The notes under the pieces were generated by a model that saw only the letters and a program-made list of their open reading frames with translations, was not told the origin of the DNA and ran no database searches. A stretch of 64,000 bases of DNA, taken from contig NC_134526.1 of the NCBI RefSeq assembly GCF_027942865.1, forward strand, positions 7,978,784 through 8,042,783, in the 5' to 3' direction. This document shows positions 1-36,305 of this stretch, piece by piece. Position 1 is the stretch's first letter. Each line of letters starts with the position of its first letter. This DNA comes from Odontesthes bonariensis (Eukaryota > Chordata > Actinopteri > Atheriniformes > Atherinopsidae). The position numbers and the translations under genes are program-made.

Positions 1-3604
<3,604 letters not shown>

Positions 3605-3900
3605 AGAAAAAGTAAAAGCATCCCATAGAAAAATATGTGCAACCGACTTACTGCTCCATATCGAGATCGTCTCTATTGGCAGATAGCAGAGCATATCAGA
3701 GGCTGACACAAGCACAGGCCTTTAGGGGGATTTTGTTTATTTCAAATCAACAGAAAGTGTACTGGTGGTCCTCCCCGGTTGGTTAGGATCTCATGATGTT
3801 TGTTAAGCACAGACAGTTCAAAGACAGCCATTGTAAATAGATCATCAAGACTGATGTTACTGTAAGTGAAGTCAAGCAATAGAGCCGTAATAAATCCTCC
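3605..3900 (+). other. ddx42: ddx42 3' UTR, proximal form
   Basis: The 3' untranslated stretch follows the TAA at 3602-3604. It ends close to an AATAAA at 3889-3894. Longer forms cannot be excluded, because an ATTAAA lies near 4267 and more AATAAA hexamers lie at 4885-4890 and 4900-4905. Confidence 0.6.
3889..3894 (+). terminator. ddx42: ddx42 polyadenylation signal
   Basis: A canonical AATAAA lies 285 bases after the ddx42 stop codon. Cleavage would be expected 10-30 bases downstream. Hexamer evidence only. Confidence 0.6.
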
Positions 3901-5519
3901 TGTCAGTAAAAGATGCAATCTAAGATGTGTTGTTTGTTCTCACTGAGCTCCTAACTTGCCCTTGTGCTTGCAAAGCTGACGCTATATTTTTCCCGATGGA
4001 TTTTGCCAAGTGTGTTTGTATGTTTGCATTTTCGTTACCTATAAAACCACACTTTTTTTTTTTTTTCATTTTTAAAGGCAACCTGTCACGATCTACAGTT
4101 TTACATACATGTCAAAACAACTGTGTATAGCTCTCTTGTGTCTTGTATTGAAGTTTAGTGAAGTGCCTTTTCATGGCATGTAGTCTGTCTTAAGCTCCGA
4201 AGTGTTTTTCAAGAAACTTTTGACTGGAATTTCAGTTGTTCATGAGCACATGGAAAATAAGTTTTGATTAAAAATAGTCATTTGACATCTCCTCTTGCAT
4301 CTAATTTCTCTACTGTTTCTCCAATTGGCTGATTAATGTTGTTGAGCTTGTTTTAATTTGTCCATCTAGGTGCAGCTCCTGGGGCAGAGCTACCAGTATG
4401 CTGAGTTAGACCAAACTGGAAGTCAAGATATGGAGCAAAAATCACAATGAAAAAGTGCTCCCTTGTGTTTGACTCTTATTTTCACCTTTCTTATAGTTAT
4501 GACAAACTTAAAGCTGAAAAAATGACAAACTGTAACATTGTTGACTATGATGCATCATAAACTCCAGGAGACTGATAACATGAAGCTTGATAGAAGAGAT
4601 TTTCTTTGTATGTGTCAAATGTAACAATATCATCTGAATTTTCCAGATAAAGAAGAAGCATAAGCCAATATTTAAAAATTGTGTCATCCCTTACACTTAG
4701 AAATATTTTGAGCAGTATCATTTATCACACAATGGTGTATGCTGCACAGTTTAACAGGGTCAAATTATTTCACTATTTTCAAGTAGAAATGAAATGTGAA
4801 AACCATTATATTTACTATAGATTTTTACACATTCACAAAAATAATAATCCTTTTGTTAGTTTTGACAAAATAATGTAGGTTCAGAATAAACTGTCTGACA
4901 ATAAACCAAGATCAGCTACAAAAATGAATTAAAATCTTGTTATGCAATACTCATGCCCATCCACTGCCTGTATAATTATGTAACTCTCAAGGCTTTTTGT
5001 ATTCTGCAAATTCCTCCCTCAGCTCACTAACGGGACATCTAAGGTTTACCTTCCTTCATTATGTGAGTATGAAACATCTGTACTATATTTGCACTTTTCG
5101 AAGGTGGGACTTTGACTTATGTTTACATTGGTATATCAACCATAGCATTATCATACCATCGAATACTTTATCTATCATCTGAGGTTAAATCTCTATAATA
5201 TATAATTGATTTTGTCTCAAATCAAAATTTGACAAAATTACCATTTTTGTATCATACATTAATCAAATGATAATTACGGCGATGAAATAATGTGAAAACT
5301 AGTTTATGACGTAGAGGAGGGAAACGTCAAAGCACACATGGCATGTTCAGAGACAAATGGAGTAAAGAGAATATATATACAACAAACATAGTAAGATACA
5401 TGAAAACAGCTTCATAAAAAGATGATTCAATATTTAAAGCATAACGTTTATGATTACAGTAAACATCACTTTTAAACATATCCAATTTATCGTTGTTTTT
5501 TTATTATTCTGTTATTACA
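3901..5519. other. intergenic stretch between ddx42 and limd2
   Basis: AT-rich spacer of about 1.6 kb. Apart from the candidate exon at 4370-4450 and the AATAAA hexamers near 4885-4905, I see no gene. In humans STRADA and CCDC47 lie in the corresponding interval; no trace of either is visible here. Confidence 0.7.
4370..4450 (+). other. candidate orphan terminal exon (26 codons plus stop)
   Basis: A good acceptor (a T-rich stretch ending CCATCTAG at 4369) is followed by an open frame from 4370 to a TGA at 4448-4450, containing SYQYAELDQTG. AATAAA hexamers follow at 4885-4890 and 4900-4905. No initiator ATG stands at its head, so it would have to be joined to an upstream exon. In phase 0 it could be spliced to the phase-0 end of ddx42 exon 2714-2824 as an alternative last exon. 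I do not recognise the peptide. Chance is a real alternative. Confidence 0.25.
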
Positions 5520-5520
5520 G

Positions 5521-5816
5521 CAAAAAAGGTTGCTGATACCGTTAAGTTTTGATTTGTCCGACGGGGCACCGAATGCGCCAAGACCAGATGGGAACCAATC
5601 GCCTGCGACATCCTGCCGAAGAAGAAGAAAACTGTTCCGTTGAAAACCGAGACGAGGAGAGAGAGAGGAGCTCAGCGTTAGAAACTCACCGGCACCGGCA
5701 TCAGCTTCTACCACAAAAAGCCTCACAGGCAAAGAGAAAGGCGAGGGCAGCTATCAGCCTCCAGCTTTCAGACTGAACAGACTTCGTAGTATCAGTCAGA
5801 AGAAGAAGAAGCGCAG

Positions 5817-5819
<3 letters not shown>
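5521..5819 (+). promoter_or_regulatory. limd2: limd2 promoter / first-exon region
   Basis: A locally CpG-richer block in AT-rich surroundings ends in a strong donor (ATG|GTGAGT at 5820). It is taken as the 5' UTR exon because the coding exons at 13065 onward have no ATG of their own in frame. The transcription start is not resolved. An upstream ATG at 5573 opens a 67-codon frame ending at 5776, 40 bases before the main ATG. Confidence 0.6.
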
Positions 5820-13711
<7,892 letters not shown>

Positions 13712-16395
13712 TCATGTCTTCCTGTGTCCTGACTCAGATCTGCCTTTTCTTTCTTTCCTCATCCTAACACCTCCAATATATTTCGATGAACACATGCCTC
13801 ATAAGGTGGGGGCACAGTTAAGTAACTCACGCTCTCACGTGCTTTTTAAAAAATGCCATCAGAACAGATACAATCTTAAACGACCTGGAAATGACTGGCC
13901 AGTCATAATCCAGACCACGAATAATTTGGGGGCTAAATTTAGCTGCTAACGTTTACTTTCTTAAACTTATTTTCCAATTCCCTGTTTGGAATTGGCTGTT
14001 GATTGTGACCAAAAGCCTTCTCTGGTGTGGGGGAGTGTAACAAAATACACTTTAATTTTTTTTAATTTTTTTTTTTTACTCTTATTATTAATAATTTGCA
14101 CCCTTTTATTTCTGGAATGTTTTTTTTTCTTTTTTTTTTTGCATGCTCGGGCAAACATTTAAGAGGTTCTGCAGTAGAGCATGTGCTCAGGTCAATTTTC
14201 GCCCAAGGATCAAATAAATATATAGATTTCATAGTTTCACCCATCGTAACAAAACACAAATTCTTCAGTGGTATGATGATGCTGTCAGACAAGTTTGTCT
14301 GGTTTCACATGCTTAAGGAACAAACAGGGTACAGAGTACTGTATAATAACTGTGCACGTCGGCAACAGCTCACCTCGTGTATGATTTTTGTGTTTTAATA
14401 ATGCACACTTCATCCCACGGCTCTTATTTTAAGGATCACTTTAAGTTTTATCCTTGCGTTTTGGTATGACTGGGTCTTAACAGCCTTATCTTATTACTGT
14501 ATTGAACTCTTGTGCTGTGAATGGTTTAGTTTCATTGATACATAGCGAACGAATTCTTAAAAGAGAAGCTCGTAAACGGAAATTCTCTGTGCTTTTATTG
14601 TTGACATTTTAGATGGAGTTCTCAGATTGTGTTTTGTATACTATTTGTACATAGAGCTGTAGTTAGTGATTAGTGAACTTTCCCCACTGTGCTGTAATCT
14701 CATCTTGCACGCGATCATCAGTCAAGATGTTCAAAAATCACCAGAAAATTGAGTACTCGTCCACAGTCATCCCTTAATCTGTTCTATAAAGCTTTTTAAG
14801 AGGAACTATAAACATTTGGTTTAACCGACTATTACAGATATGTTTCTGTCATGACTGATAACGTTGATGGACGAGCTGAATCTAAGAGGAAATCCCATGC
14901 ATGTCTGTAGATGTCTTGTGTTGATTTTTCTGAAGAAGCGTGTTCATACAACTGAGTAGGTTATGGGGACATAAATGTATCCCGTCACTGTCCGTTTGTC
15001 CCCTCACTTTCATCTGGTCAGGGTGCGCAGGTTTCCCTCTTTAAATTAATGCCTTCCTGATCATATCTCCTGTCTTATTAGCTAATTGCAGCTTAGCAAC
15101 TGGACCTATTGATCTTGATGTTAATTTCACAGTAAGTGGATGGAGTTTGTCGCTGTATTGGTCCCCTGATGTGTGCCTGCATGCTGCATGCAAAACCCAG
15201 GGAAGAGCACCCCCTGTTGGGGAAAGTGTGACAGTAGTGTTTACCGTGAGAGGACGAAAAAAACAAAACGATTTGCCCAAGAACTCAACATAGCCTTTTT
15301 ATTGAACATTTTTCAACATGTTGCCTCAGTCTGCAATGCAGCTGCTGCACACCAGATGCTTTGCATCCTATTTAATTGAAACATTGAGCCTCAAGTTAAA
15401 CAAGGTTTCCATGTTTATATTCCATTTAACACAGTCCAAAGCCATTGAAATAACTCATTTTAGAAAATGTCTGGTTACCGCTGACACTTGAATGACACAA
15501 AGTACTTTTTTGTGACTGAAGGTTTACTGTGAATTTGAGCATGCTGTGCAGAGAAGAAAGCGAAACTTGAGCAGTTACTTTTTTAAAGAGAAGCCTTATA
15601 AGATAAATAGCTGACCTTACTGCGTTTTCAACAAGATCTTTGAGGGAACAGATCTTTATTAAGAAATCCTCTGTTCATGCCTTTTCAAGAACAGACCTCC
15701 TCACTCCCAAGCCCCAGTCTTTAGCATAGAAATAATTCACCCAACCAGCAGCCAGTTTTTTTTTTCTTTTATAACCATTTTACCCACATGTAAAACGATT
15801 ATAATTCTATGTGTTATGATGTATGTTTTCTTATGTCATTTTAAAATGGTCCTCTGGATCTTAGTGAATGCTTTAAAATCAAGAGAATTGTATCTAAAAA
15901 TGCTGTCTTTGTCAATCTCTGTTAGCAGTTTGCCAAGGTACAACAGCAAAACCTGTGAATTGCATCTTCTAAGTGTAAAAGAGCAGAAAAGGTACACTTT
16001 ACACTGGTGCCAAGAGGCTCAGGTGAATGATTGCAGTGTAAATCTTTCATTGTTCGATCTGTGAGTCATTTCATTTTTGTGCTGCACTTAAAGTGGACTG
16101 ACTTGTCATTGCTATTGTCACCGAGACATTATAAATGTATCCATCTTTGTAAGTGTATTCTATATTACAGACTTGGCATGTAGATTGAGGTGGCCTTACA
16201 GCAAAAGGACGCTTGGACTGTGTTCGCAGTCTTTCCACTCTATTGTCACCTCTGTCTGTTGGTTAGTCGGAACATTTTAAAATGTAAACGCCCCCTTTCT
16301 ACACCAATATGTACACAATCATTTTGTGCATATTCTTGTTTGTCTTTCTGTTTTTTACATGCTTTTGGAAAATAAAATGCTGGTGTTGATTTAAT
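13712..16395 (+). other. limd2: limd2 3' UTR
   Basis: About 2.7 kb of AT-rich sequence without a supported reading frame runs from the TAG at 13709-13711 to the AATAAA at 16371-16376. It includes a poly-T tract at 14120-14140. If transcribed to this point, the 3' UTR is about eight times longer than the coding sequence. Earlier cleavage sites are possible. Confidence 0.55.
16371..16376 (+). terminator. limd2: limd2 polyadenylation signal (distal)
   Basis: AATAAA followed by a GT-rich stretch (TGCTGGTGTTGA, then TGGTGTGTTTAATG), the usual arrangement of a vertebrate cleavage site. Confidence 0.6.
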
Positions 16396-16919
16396 ACATT
16401 GATTTCTTGGTGTGTTTAATGTGGAAATGGAAGGATCCTAATTTTCTAGTAGGTTATTTAGCACTGAAGAACTCTAAAATGTTTTTATACTTTTACTGGC
16501 TGGACTGATTTCATGAAATTTATATTTTCTGCCACTGATTTCTTTGATAATGACCAGTTGAGTGAAAGGTTGAGCTCATGTCCTGATGAACTTGTGTTGA
16601 AAAGTGTGAAAAGCAGTAACAGAAAGACAGTTTATTGACATTCATTACAAATGGAATATATTAAGCTAATTTCAGTGTATGATAATGTATCATGTAAATA
16701 TGAAACATGTAATTCTATAAATAACTAGTGAATGTAAATACCACAGAAATGTAATGGAGTAAATAAATGCACTCTGATGCTGCGACTATAATGTAATTTC
16801 AGCAAATACTTCTGATTACTTACTAATGAAACAAGTCGACATGTGCCATTTTATGACCTGAGTGCTTGAAATACTTATTTGTAGTATCACCGTTACAATT
16901 ACTTATTTAGTTTAGGTGG
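16396..16919. other. limd2-map3k3 spacer
   Basis: About 0.5 kb of AT-rich sequence. I see nothing beyond scattered AATAAA-like words. Confidence 0.6.
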
Positions 16920-18371
16920 AGTTGTCCTGATGGAGTGAGGCGTAAAGCGAAGAATTTGTAACCTTTTCAGTTGAACGGGAGACGCATCACTGACGTCACC
17001 ATTGCTCCGCCCCCTTAATAATATTGTGCGCGCTCCAGCCTCCACCAAGTAACAGCGCGTCCCCGCGGCTGCACGGCGCAAATTTAGATAGTTAGCCATC
17101 AGAAATTCCCTCGGGGTGGGGGGGCGAGAAAGTCCGTCTTATTAAATAGTTTTTCGGGGACGGAAAGGCAAGCATTTGGAAAGAAAGGACACAACCTCGA
17201 AGAACGGTTTTCACGACTTGCTGGAAGCGTAGAAAAACGGGTTCCGGTGACGATATTTCTTCTGTCAGGAAGTTTGACGTATTCGGCTTCCAGATTATTT
17301 GTTGCTTTGTTTTGGTTGTGGAAAGTTGTGGACAAACGTCGGTTGCAGAAACTCCAGAGGCCGCGTCGCTGTCTTTTTTACAATATATATCTGATTTCAG
17401 TCTTCTTGGATACGCAACTTCAGAGTTTGCAGCTTTGCGAAGCCTGAACATCGATGGACTTTCTCCAACTCCGGCTTCACTTGACATGATCCAGTAAAAC
17501 AAAGAGAGTTTACACGTATAACGATGTATAATGGTAGTATTTACCAGCTATTGTTCTATCAGTGTGTTTCGTCACTGTTCCAGTCGTCCATGACGTCGCT
17601 CATGAATTAAATTAATCTGTATATTTGCTGTAAGCCAGGCCTTATGGTATTGCTGCAAGATTTAGGTTTCTGTCAACATCCGAGTTGCAATGCGACGCAT
17701 TTATATGCAATGCAATGATAACAAACAGTACATCTCCGGCCTAGAATATTTTGGACTCAAACCTGGCAACACAGACGGGGAAAATCTGCAAAGTTAGCAG
17801 GAAAAGAGGCCGTCAAAATCACGGAAATCGTACCGAGTCTCCCTGTGGTGAACTGTACGCACAAATGGATTTCATACAGGCCACACGGTTGCTGTTACAC
17901 CTTGTCGGGTAGTTTTTGCTTTATATTTATCGCGGCTTTCTGTCTGGGAACAGCCTGAAAACGCGCGCATCCAGTGAGACTTCTGATCATGTTTTGGAAA
18001 TGTAAGTTTTCCAAAGATCCGAGACTGCAGCGGCGTAGAAGTTTGACTCTGGGCCACAGCTGGAGGAGTTAGATGTAGGCTTTTCCACAGGAACATTCAC
18101 TCACAGCTCACAGCTGTCCCCGTCCGGTTTCACCACCAGGAAGGACCGTGTGTCTGTGTGTGTGCTCTGGACTTTTGAAAGAAGACGAGCCCCCCGGTAT
18201 CTGGGGGGGTCAGCCCCGCCATGGCACCCTGTCCGGTGTGTCGGTCTGACCGAGGACACTGATGGACGTGAACGACGGCTGGACCTACTGCGTCATTACA
18301 GCCGCGAGACACCGGTGACCAGAGTCTGCCGCGCGCAGAAGTTCGGTCTCGCCCCACACCTGACTGGACAG
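16920..18371 (+). promoter_or_regulatory. map3k3: map3k3 promoter and untranslated first-exon region
   Basis: CpG and GC content rise sharply compared with both flanks. A palindromic CRE (TGACGTCA, 16991-16998) is followed by a GC box (CCGCCCCC, about 17008-17015). The block ends in a strong donor CAG|GTGAGG at 18372. The next recognisable exon begins at 22081 after an acceptor and carries the start codon, so an untranslated first exon here is likely. Start point(s) and exact exon limits are unresolved. The length (1.4 kb) would allow several alternative starts. Confidence 0.6.
16991..16998. promoter_or_regulatory. map3k3: cAMP response element (CRE) match
   Basis: Perfect palindrome TGACGTCA just upstream of a CCGCCCCC box at the start of the CpG-rich block. 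It is a match to the CREB/ATF site; occupancy is inference. Confidence 0.5.
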
Positions 18372-21300
18372 GTGAGGTTTTGTGAGCAGTGCACGTGACT
18401 TAGTTGACAGATGTAAATATTTTTCAGTTTTCACTTATTTTGCAGACCTAGAATTAATCAAATTTAAAGGGTTCATATTCATTTTAAGTTCCCCTCTTAT
18501 TGGCTGTGTGTTGAGTGGCTTTTTGTGCATTTAAAACGTTCTCCAAGGTTACAAACCCTTGAGTCCACAGCAAACACCATTGTTGCAGTCCAGACTTTTC
18601 CTCCTTTTACCACATCACCATGAAAAAAGATATCTGCATAATTTCTACCAGGTGGCGAGTTTGGCACACCTCATTCAGAGAAGGAACAGTTTTCTTGTAC
18701 AGTACCATTTCAATCAGAGCAGATCTTCCACAAAGAACAGTATGAGAAAAATAGTGTCTTATTCAAACATTAAAGTATATTAAATTCCATAATAAAAGAG
18801 TCCAAAATGTTGGCGACTATTTGTAACAAAGCAGATAAATTGTTCTCACTTTTCTATTGGGAAACACTATAAAATACATTCCATTTAGACTTTAAAACAG
18901 CTCTGTTGCAGAGATTTATTATTTTCCGCTGTTTTTACAAGGTAGGTTGGCTGGACGTGCAGGATTTTTACACGAACAAACCATCTGCAGTTAAAATGCA
19001 AAAATGATTCACAAACTGAAGAGAGAATAATAAACCAACAAACGTATTTGGTTAGAATTGCCTCAGGAGTGTTGAATTAATTGAGTTAATATAGTGAGAT
19101 TGGCAGCAGGAGTTTCTGGTAGTCGACCCAATAAATGATCTGATTGATTAAGAACATGTAAGTTTGCAGAAGTAATGCATAGTCAGACATTTAGAAGTCA
19201 AACACGTGTAAATAAAGGTCTTGATTTGTTCGTTTTAATTATCTTGTTTAACACAGTGAATTAAAAGGTTATAATTGCAGACACGTTGTATAAATGACTA
19301 ATTGGAAAAACTAAGCTTTGGTTGGTCGACTTGCAATAACACCAGAAATATGAATGATTGACTTTTCTTTATAATAAAATTGTATATTGTAAGAAGCATT
19401 AGAAGCAGCATTATTAGGAAATGATGTCCAATACACTGTGGGGTTTGTTCTCATACAGTTTCTTTAATGTGTCATCGATGTAGAGAGGTAACAACTAAAC
19501 TTATTACCTGGTTGATGATAACAGACTTTGTGCCTCACCACTAGATTATGGACTTCTGAATGAATCCATCCAAAGTTTTTGTGTTCAAAGAATTAGGGTG
19601 CTGGTAAACAGCTCAGATCTTTACCAACATATCGCATTCAGCCGCCTTTACAGACACCAGCCGAATTAACGCTGGTCTCACTAACAGTGAATGAAGTATC
19701 CATAACTCGTTATCAACCTTCTAATGAAGGGACAGAGTTACTGGACCACAACACTACAAATCCACCTACAACTCAGCTAACTTGGCTCTGGATTGATGGA
19801 GAATGATGGTAAAAGAGAAACAGATCAGTATTGTTTGTGCTGTATTTTGAATGATGTGTTAAGAGGAGACAAATTACAGGGTGTGAAGATGTGACAGGTG
19901 TTTCCATCCGATCCCACTCAGGTTTAAAGTCCTGTCATAACTGTGTGAAGACCAGGCTGTTAATTGATTTGATTGATCGCTTTTGATTGGCAGTTCAAAC
20001 TGAGCAGTTCATCTGATTCTTCAGTGGGATGTAGAAAAGTTGCCTGAAACAAAGCTGTCTTTTCCTGCAGACATGTAGCACAAGAAGCCAGAAAAAGTTT
20101 CAGCTTTTTCTTACATTTCTTAATGTTGTTGTTAGTTTTCTAAAAATCTTCAAAACTCAGATACACATTTTTAAGGTATTTTCAATGTTTCTTCAGTGAA
20201 AACACTGAAAAAGGACATTTTGAAACTCCCGTGTTGCCAAAGCAAGCACCAGCTCTCTGTCGAGATTGCAATATTTAAATGTGGTGGGCTGGTCTAAACC
20301 AGAAGCACACGTGCACCTGAAACAGGAGAGACATCAGGCTATGGGAATTTGCTGTGAAGCCAGTGAGCCCAGATGCATCACTGGTCTGGGACAGAGAGGT
20401 GTGTGGCTGGGAAAAACAGCCTCAGACTAAACACCTCTCAAAGCAGACAGAAGACTCAGGGCGGAGGAAAATCCATGTAAATCCTGCTAGTCCTAGAAAT
20501 GCGATACAAGGAAAATACAGCAGGCAAGCTGATTCAATTGGTTGAGAGTAGCCTTGTTCTCAACTGAACTCCCACCTTTCTGTTTGGGATGTAATAAACA
20601 TCAGTTTAAGTTGGGGAGAGAAGTGGTTGGCTCGACAGTTTGACAGAGAGTTTAGCTTTGGCTTCACTGACTACAACAAAGTGCCCTTACTGATGTTTTT
20701 GGGTATGCAGAAGATGATGGATCTATGTTACCTCAAGTGACTTTACGCTGATGAAACGGCGAGAAGCTCCCACTTCTTAAATTTCATGGTATTTCGTGGT
20801 GTATAGAATGCCATGAGTATGAACTTGGAAGAGTTGAAAGTCTTTGGCTACGACGCTGTTAGCAGGCCAGTATGAGAGTGGCGGAAGCTTTAAAGCAATG
20901 TGGCCACGCTCTGCCGACCACAGACGGACATGCCCGGCATTCCTGTGGGTGATTATTACCCAGAAATCCACAAAGTCAGTGAACTGCCTCAGGTGCCGAT
21001 GCTGCATACTTTGTGTCCAGAAGTTTACCGCGTCCTCGTTTCTCTCCGAGGCATTTTTCTCCCTCTGACTGTAGTCAGACAGACAGCCTCATTTGCAGGC
21101 TCCATCCTCACCTTCTGTGACCTGCCTTTGGTCTCAGTTACGTTTCAAGTTAAAGTTACGTTTCAGCTAAACCTCATCATAGAACTAGTGCACATAGTTG
21201 CCTTTTCTTTATTATATTTCATGGAGAATCTTATCTTAATCTTTGGCTTCAAGCTGGTCAGGATAAAATATAACCAGGTTTGCAATGTAGTTAACATAAT

Positions 21301-22080
21301 GTAAATCTTTAAAGAAGAGAGTCAAATCATTTAAAAGCATAAGTTGGTGTACTTGAAGTGCATCTGAATTTAGTTTAAATTGCATGTTTTAATAGTGCAG
21401 TTCTGAGGGGAAGCCCTCTCCATTGAAGGAAAATGCCTTGAAATGCAGGGAAAATATTCTTCCTTGTCAACATGAGCAATAGAATTATGACACAGCTCAG
21501 ATAGGATTTTGCAACTCGTGTGACCAGAGTTGTTTAAAGCTGGTAGATATTTGAAATGGCAGAAAACTCCTCATAAATAACATTCCTCCCATACGAAGTG
21601 AGCCAGAGAGATCGCTGCCAGTGCAGCTTGAGTTTCAGCCGTTTCCAATTGTCATTCTTTCTCATGGGCAAACACACATTCTCACATGCGCTGCGCACAT
21701 TTTCATTCACTCGGGCTTTCGGTTCGAGTAAAATTTAAGGTCTGTATTCTGCGAGCTTAGGTTTCATGCCTGCAAGCTCTAGCATGAGAAGGGCTTTGTG
21801 CTGTCAGGGAAAATGAGGTTCTTTTGGTCACTTTGAATGCAATGTTGATTTTTATCGATGCCGTGTAAGAGGAGCACAATACCGCCACTTATGGCTTCTT
21901 TGTTGTCATTTTTATCAGTGAGGTGATGATTTATGGTCTGAGGTAGTTGCACACTGACAGATTTTGTAAGACCTGCTGATAACCTTTGTCAAACTGTTCT
22001 ATCCTGTATGACTGAATCACATCCTTCTGCTCTATCTCCCACAACATTAAACTAATTGATTTCTGTGTTTATCACCTCAG
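18372..22080 (+). other. map3k3: map3k3 5' UTR intron
   Basis: About 3.7 kb between the probable untranslated exon and the ATG exon. Mostly AT-rich. A slightly CG-richer patch at about 20840-21130 has overlapping open frames on both strands but no recognisable domain. I see no exon. Confidence 0.55.
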
Positions 22081-22157
22081 GCTGTAGGTGGTTCAGCACA
22101 GCAGGGACAAGAGTCTGACGACTGGTCTGTGGACCCCCGTACGCAGACATCGCCACA

Positions 22158-22161
<4 letters not shown>
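22081..22161 (+). other. map3k3: map3k3 exon carrying the start codon
   Basis: The exon runs from acceptor CACCTCAG|GCTGT to donor ATGA|GTAAGT. It is almost wholly untranslated. ATG at 22158-22160 plus one base is the only coding content. The join to 22694 gives MNERQAL, in line with the family N-terminus. Confidence 0.85.
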
Positions 22162-34461
<12,300 letters not shown>

Positions 34462-35808
34462 GACCCGTCTGGATTCGAGACTTTAACCGCAGTGTTGCAC
34501 AGAGCTCCTGCAGAAGTATCTGTAAGCTTTGGGGAGTCACGCAGATGTCCGTGTTAAGTCCACTGAGCCTCCTCTGTTATTCAGATGCTTCAAAGGAGAC
34601 TCAGTCTCCAAATACGTTTTTTTCACACAGTGCCTCAAAAACCAATGACAGTATGTGCTCTTATAAGGGTGTCCACAAGGGGGAAACATAGGTTAAGTGT
34701 CTGATGGGCAATAAATGCCGGCGAAACAAACTCCAAAGGCGGCGTTGTCCAGCCATCACTGGTGCACCAGTTGTTTACATTCACATACAGTTATGAGAAA
34801 TACCAGAAATCCTTCAAATGTCTTATTTAAACATTTAGCAATGCACAATTTTAAAAGCTGCAACAGGCCTTAAACTCAAGTGTGCCAAGGGTATTTTTTC
34901 TTATTTTTTTGTTGTACAAACAAATGCTTCAAACCTCAAGTTTTAATGAAAGCTACTTCAGTGAATCATTGGATTTCAGTACAATGTGGATCAAATAGTC
35001 TTACAAAGTATGAGAATGACATGTAAGAGAAAAGGAGGGCGACAATGGATTATTGTCCTGTAATTTTTTCCTCTTTTGTCTCCTTCTGCCTTTTGCTGCA
35101 TCGTAACTTCCTCTACCGAGCCTCCTCCTCTTGTTACTCTGCAGTATCAGATGCTCTCAGCTTAAATGTGCCAAAACAAGGACAGATAGAACACTGTCCA
35201 GTAAAGCAGATGATATGTACGGTTATAGTTTGTACAAACTAAGGCTTGAAATGGAAATGACTTCTATTTCTTTGCCTGTTCATGTGTTTCTGGCCCAAGC
35301 ATCCCTGACTGAGAAGCTTAAAGATCATTTTAAATCAGATGCACTTTTATGTTAAATGAATGTTTTGGGGATTCCTTAGAATTTGATTTTCTTTTTTCTT
35401 TACTTCTAATGTGAAGATTCTTTCACTTATTTATATCCCCATGTCATTCCAAGTAGATATTATAAGGAGATATATATATATGTATAAATATATTTTTTAT
35501 ATTTAGACTGTATCAAATCAAATGATACTTTCAAGACATACTGTTGTTTAAAGAAAATCATTGAAAGCAGCTGGTTTTGCAGACATAATTGAGGTATATA
35601 AATGAGAATTGGGTGGAAAACTAACTCTGACTGCCTGGCTCTTGCTTCAGTGCAATTTTTTCCCCACACATCCTTAGCTATACATTTGTATATATCGGAC
35701 AGTTTTGCCTGACAGGTTATGGAAACTTTGCATCACTGTTCTTACTGCTTCACCACATCTATAAAGACTTATGAAAGAAACCTTTGAATATACACACATT
35801 TCTAATAG

Positions 35809-35814
35809 AATAAA
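35809..35814 (+). terminator. map3k3: map3k3 polyadenylation signal, proximal
   Basis: AATAAA followed by the GT-rich CTGTGGTGGATTCTTTGTG, a good cleavage context about 1.35 kb after the stop codon. Confidence 0.55.
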
Positions 35815-36279
35815 CTGTGGTGGATTCTTTGTGATCTCAGTATCATTAAAGCATAACTAAGGGGTGTATGTGCCAAAGACAAGCCGGATCAGAGCCAGTG
35901 TTTTATGTCAGAGTTTGCTGTTCAACCCAGACGACGACTTTGTTTATCCCAGGGTTCAGACAACATGTCCAGTATTAAGTAGCCTCCTGGACAAAGGGCT
36001 CGCTGTTGCATTAAAGCTAATCCAAGAATGTTTCAATGTGGCTGCTACATGCTAAAGGCAGCTAGACAATGTTCAGCTTGAAAATTATGCAGTTATTAAA
36101 AGAAGGGACCCTGGGATAAGCAAAGGAACTCAAGCTAGTTGTTTAGAAATTTATATCAATGTACAATACGTATCATGACATGACTTGCAGTGCAACGTCT
36201 AATGTATCAAATTTATTTTACAACAAGAAAAGAATAGTATGTTATATATATGTATATTACATGTCCTCTTTCCAAATCA

Positions 36280-36285
36280 AATAAA
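36280..36285 (+). terminator. map3k3: map3k3 polyadenylation signal, distal
   Basis: AATAAA followed by a T-rich stretch (TTGTTTTTAAATTG), about 1.8 kb after the stop codon. Confidence 0.5.
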
Positions 36286-36305
36286 TTGTTTTTAAATTGA
36301 AGCTT

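Larger units (their letters stand above)
34462..36305 (+). other. map3k3: map3k3 3' UTR
   Basis: About 1.8 kb from the TGA at 34459-34461 through two polyadenylation signals, AATAAA at 35809-35814 and 36280-36285. AT-rich, with no supported reading frame. Confidence 0.6.

Noticed and set aside
20777-21304. Open frames on both strands in the map3k3 5' UTR intron (134 codons on plus)
   Set aside because: No recognisable domain, no splice sites that fit, and openness on both strands of a locally CG-richer patch. Not enough to call a gene.
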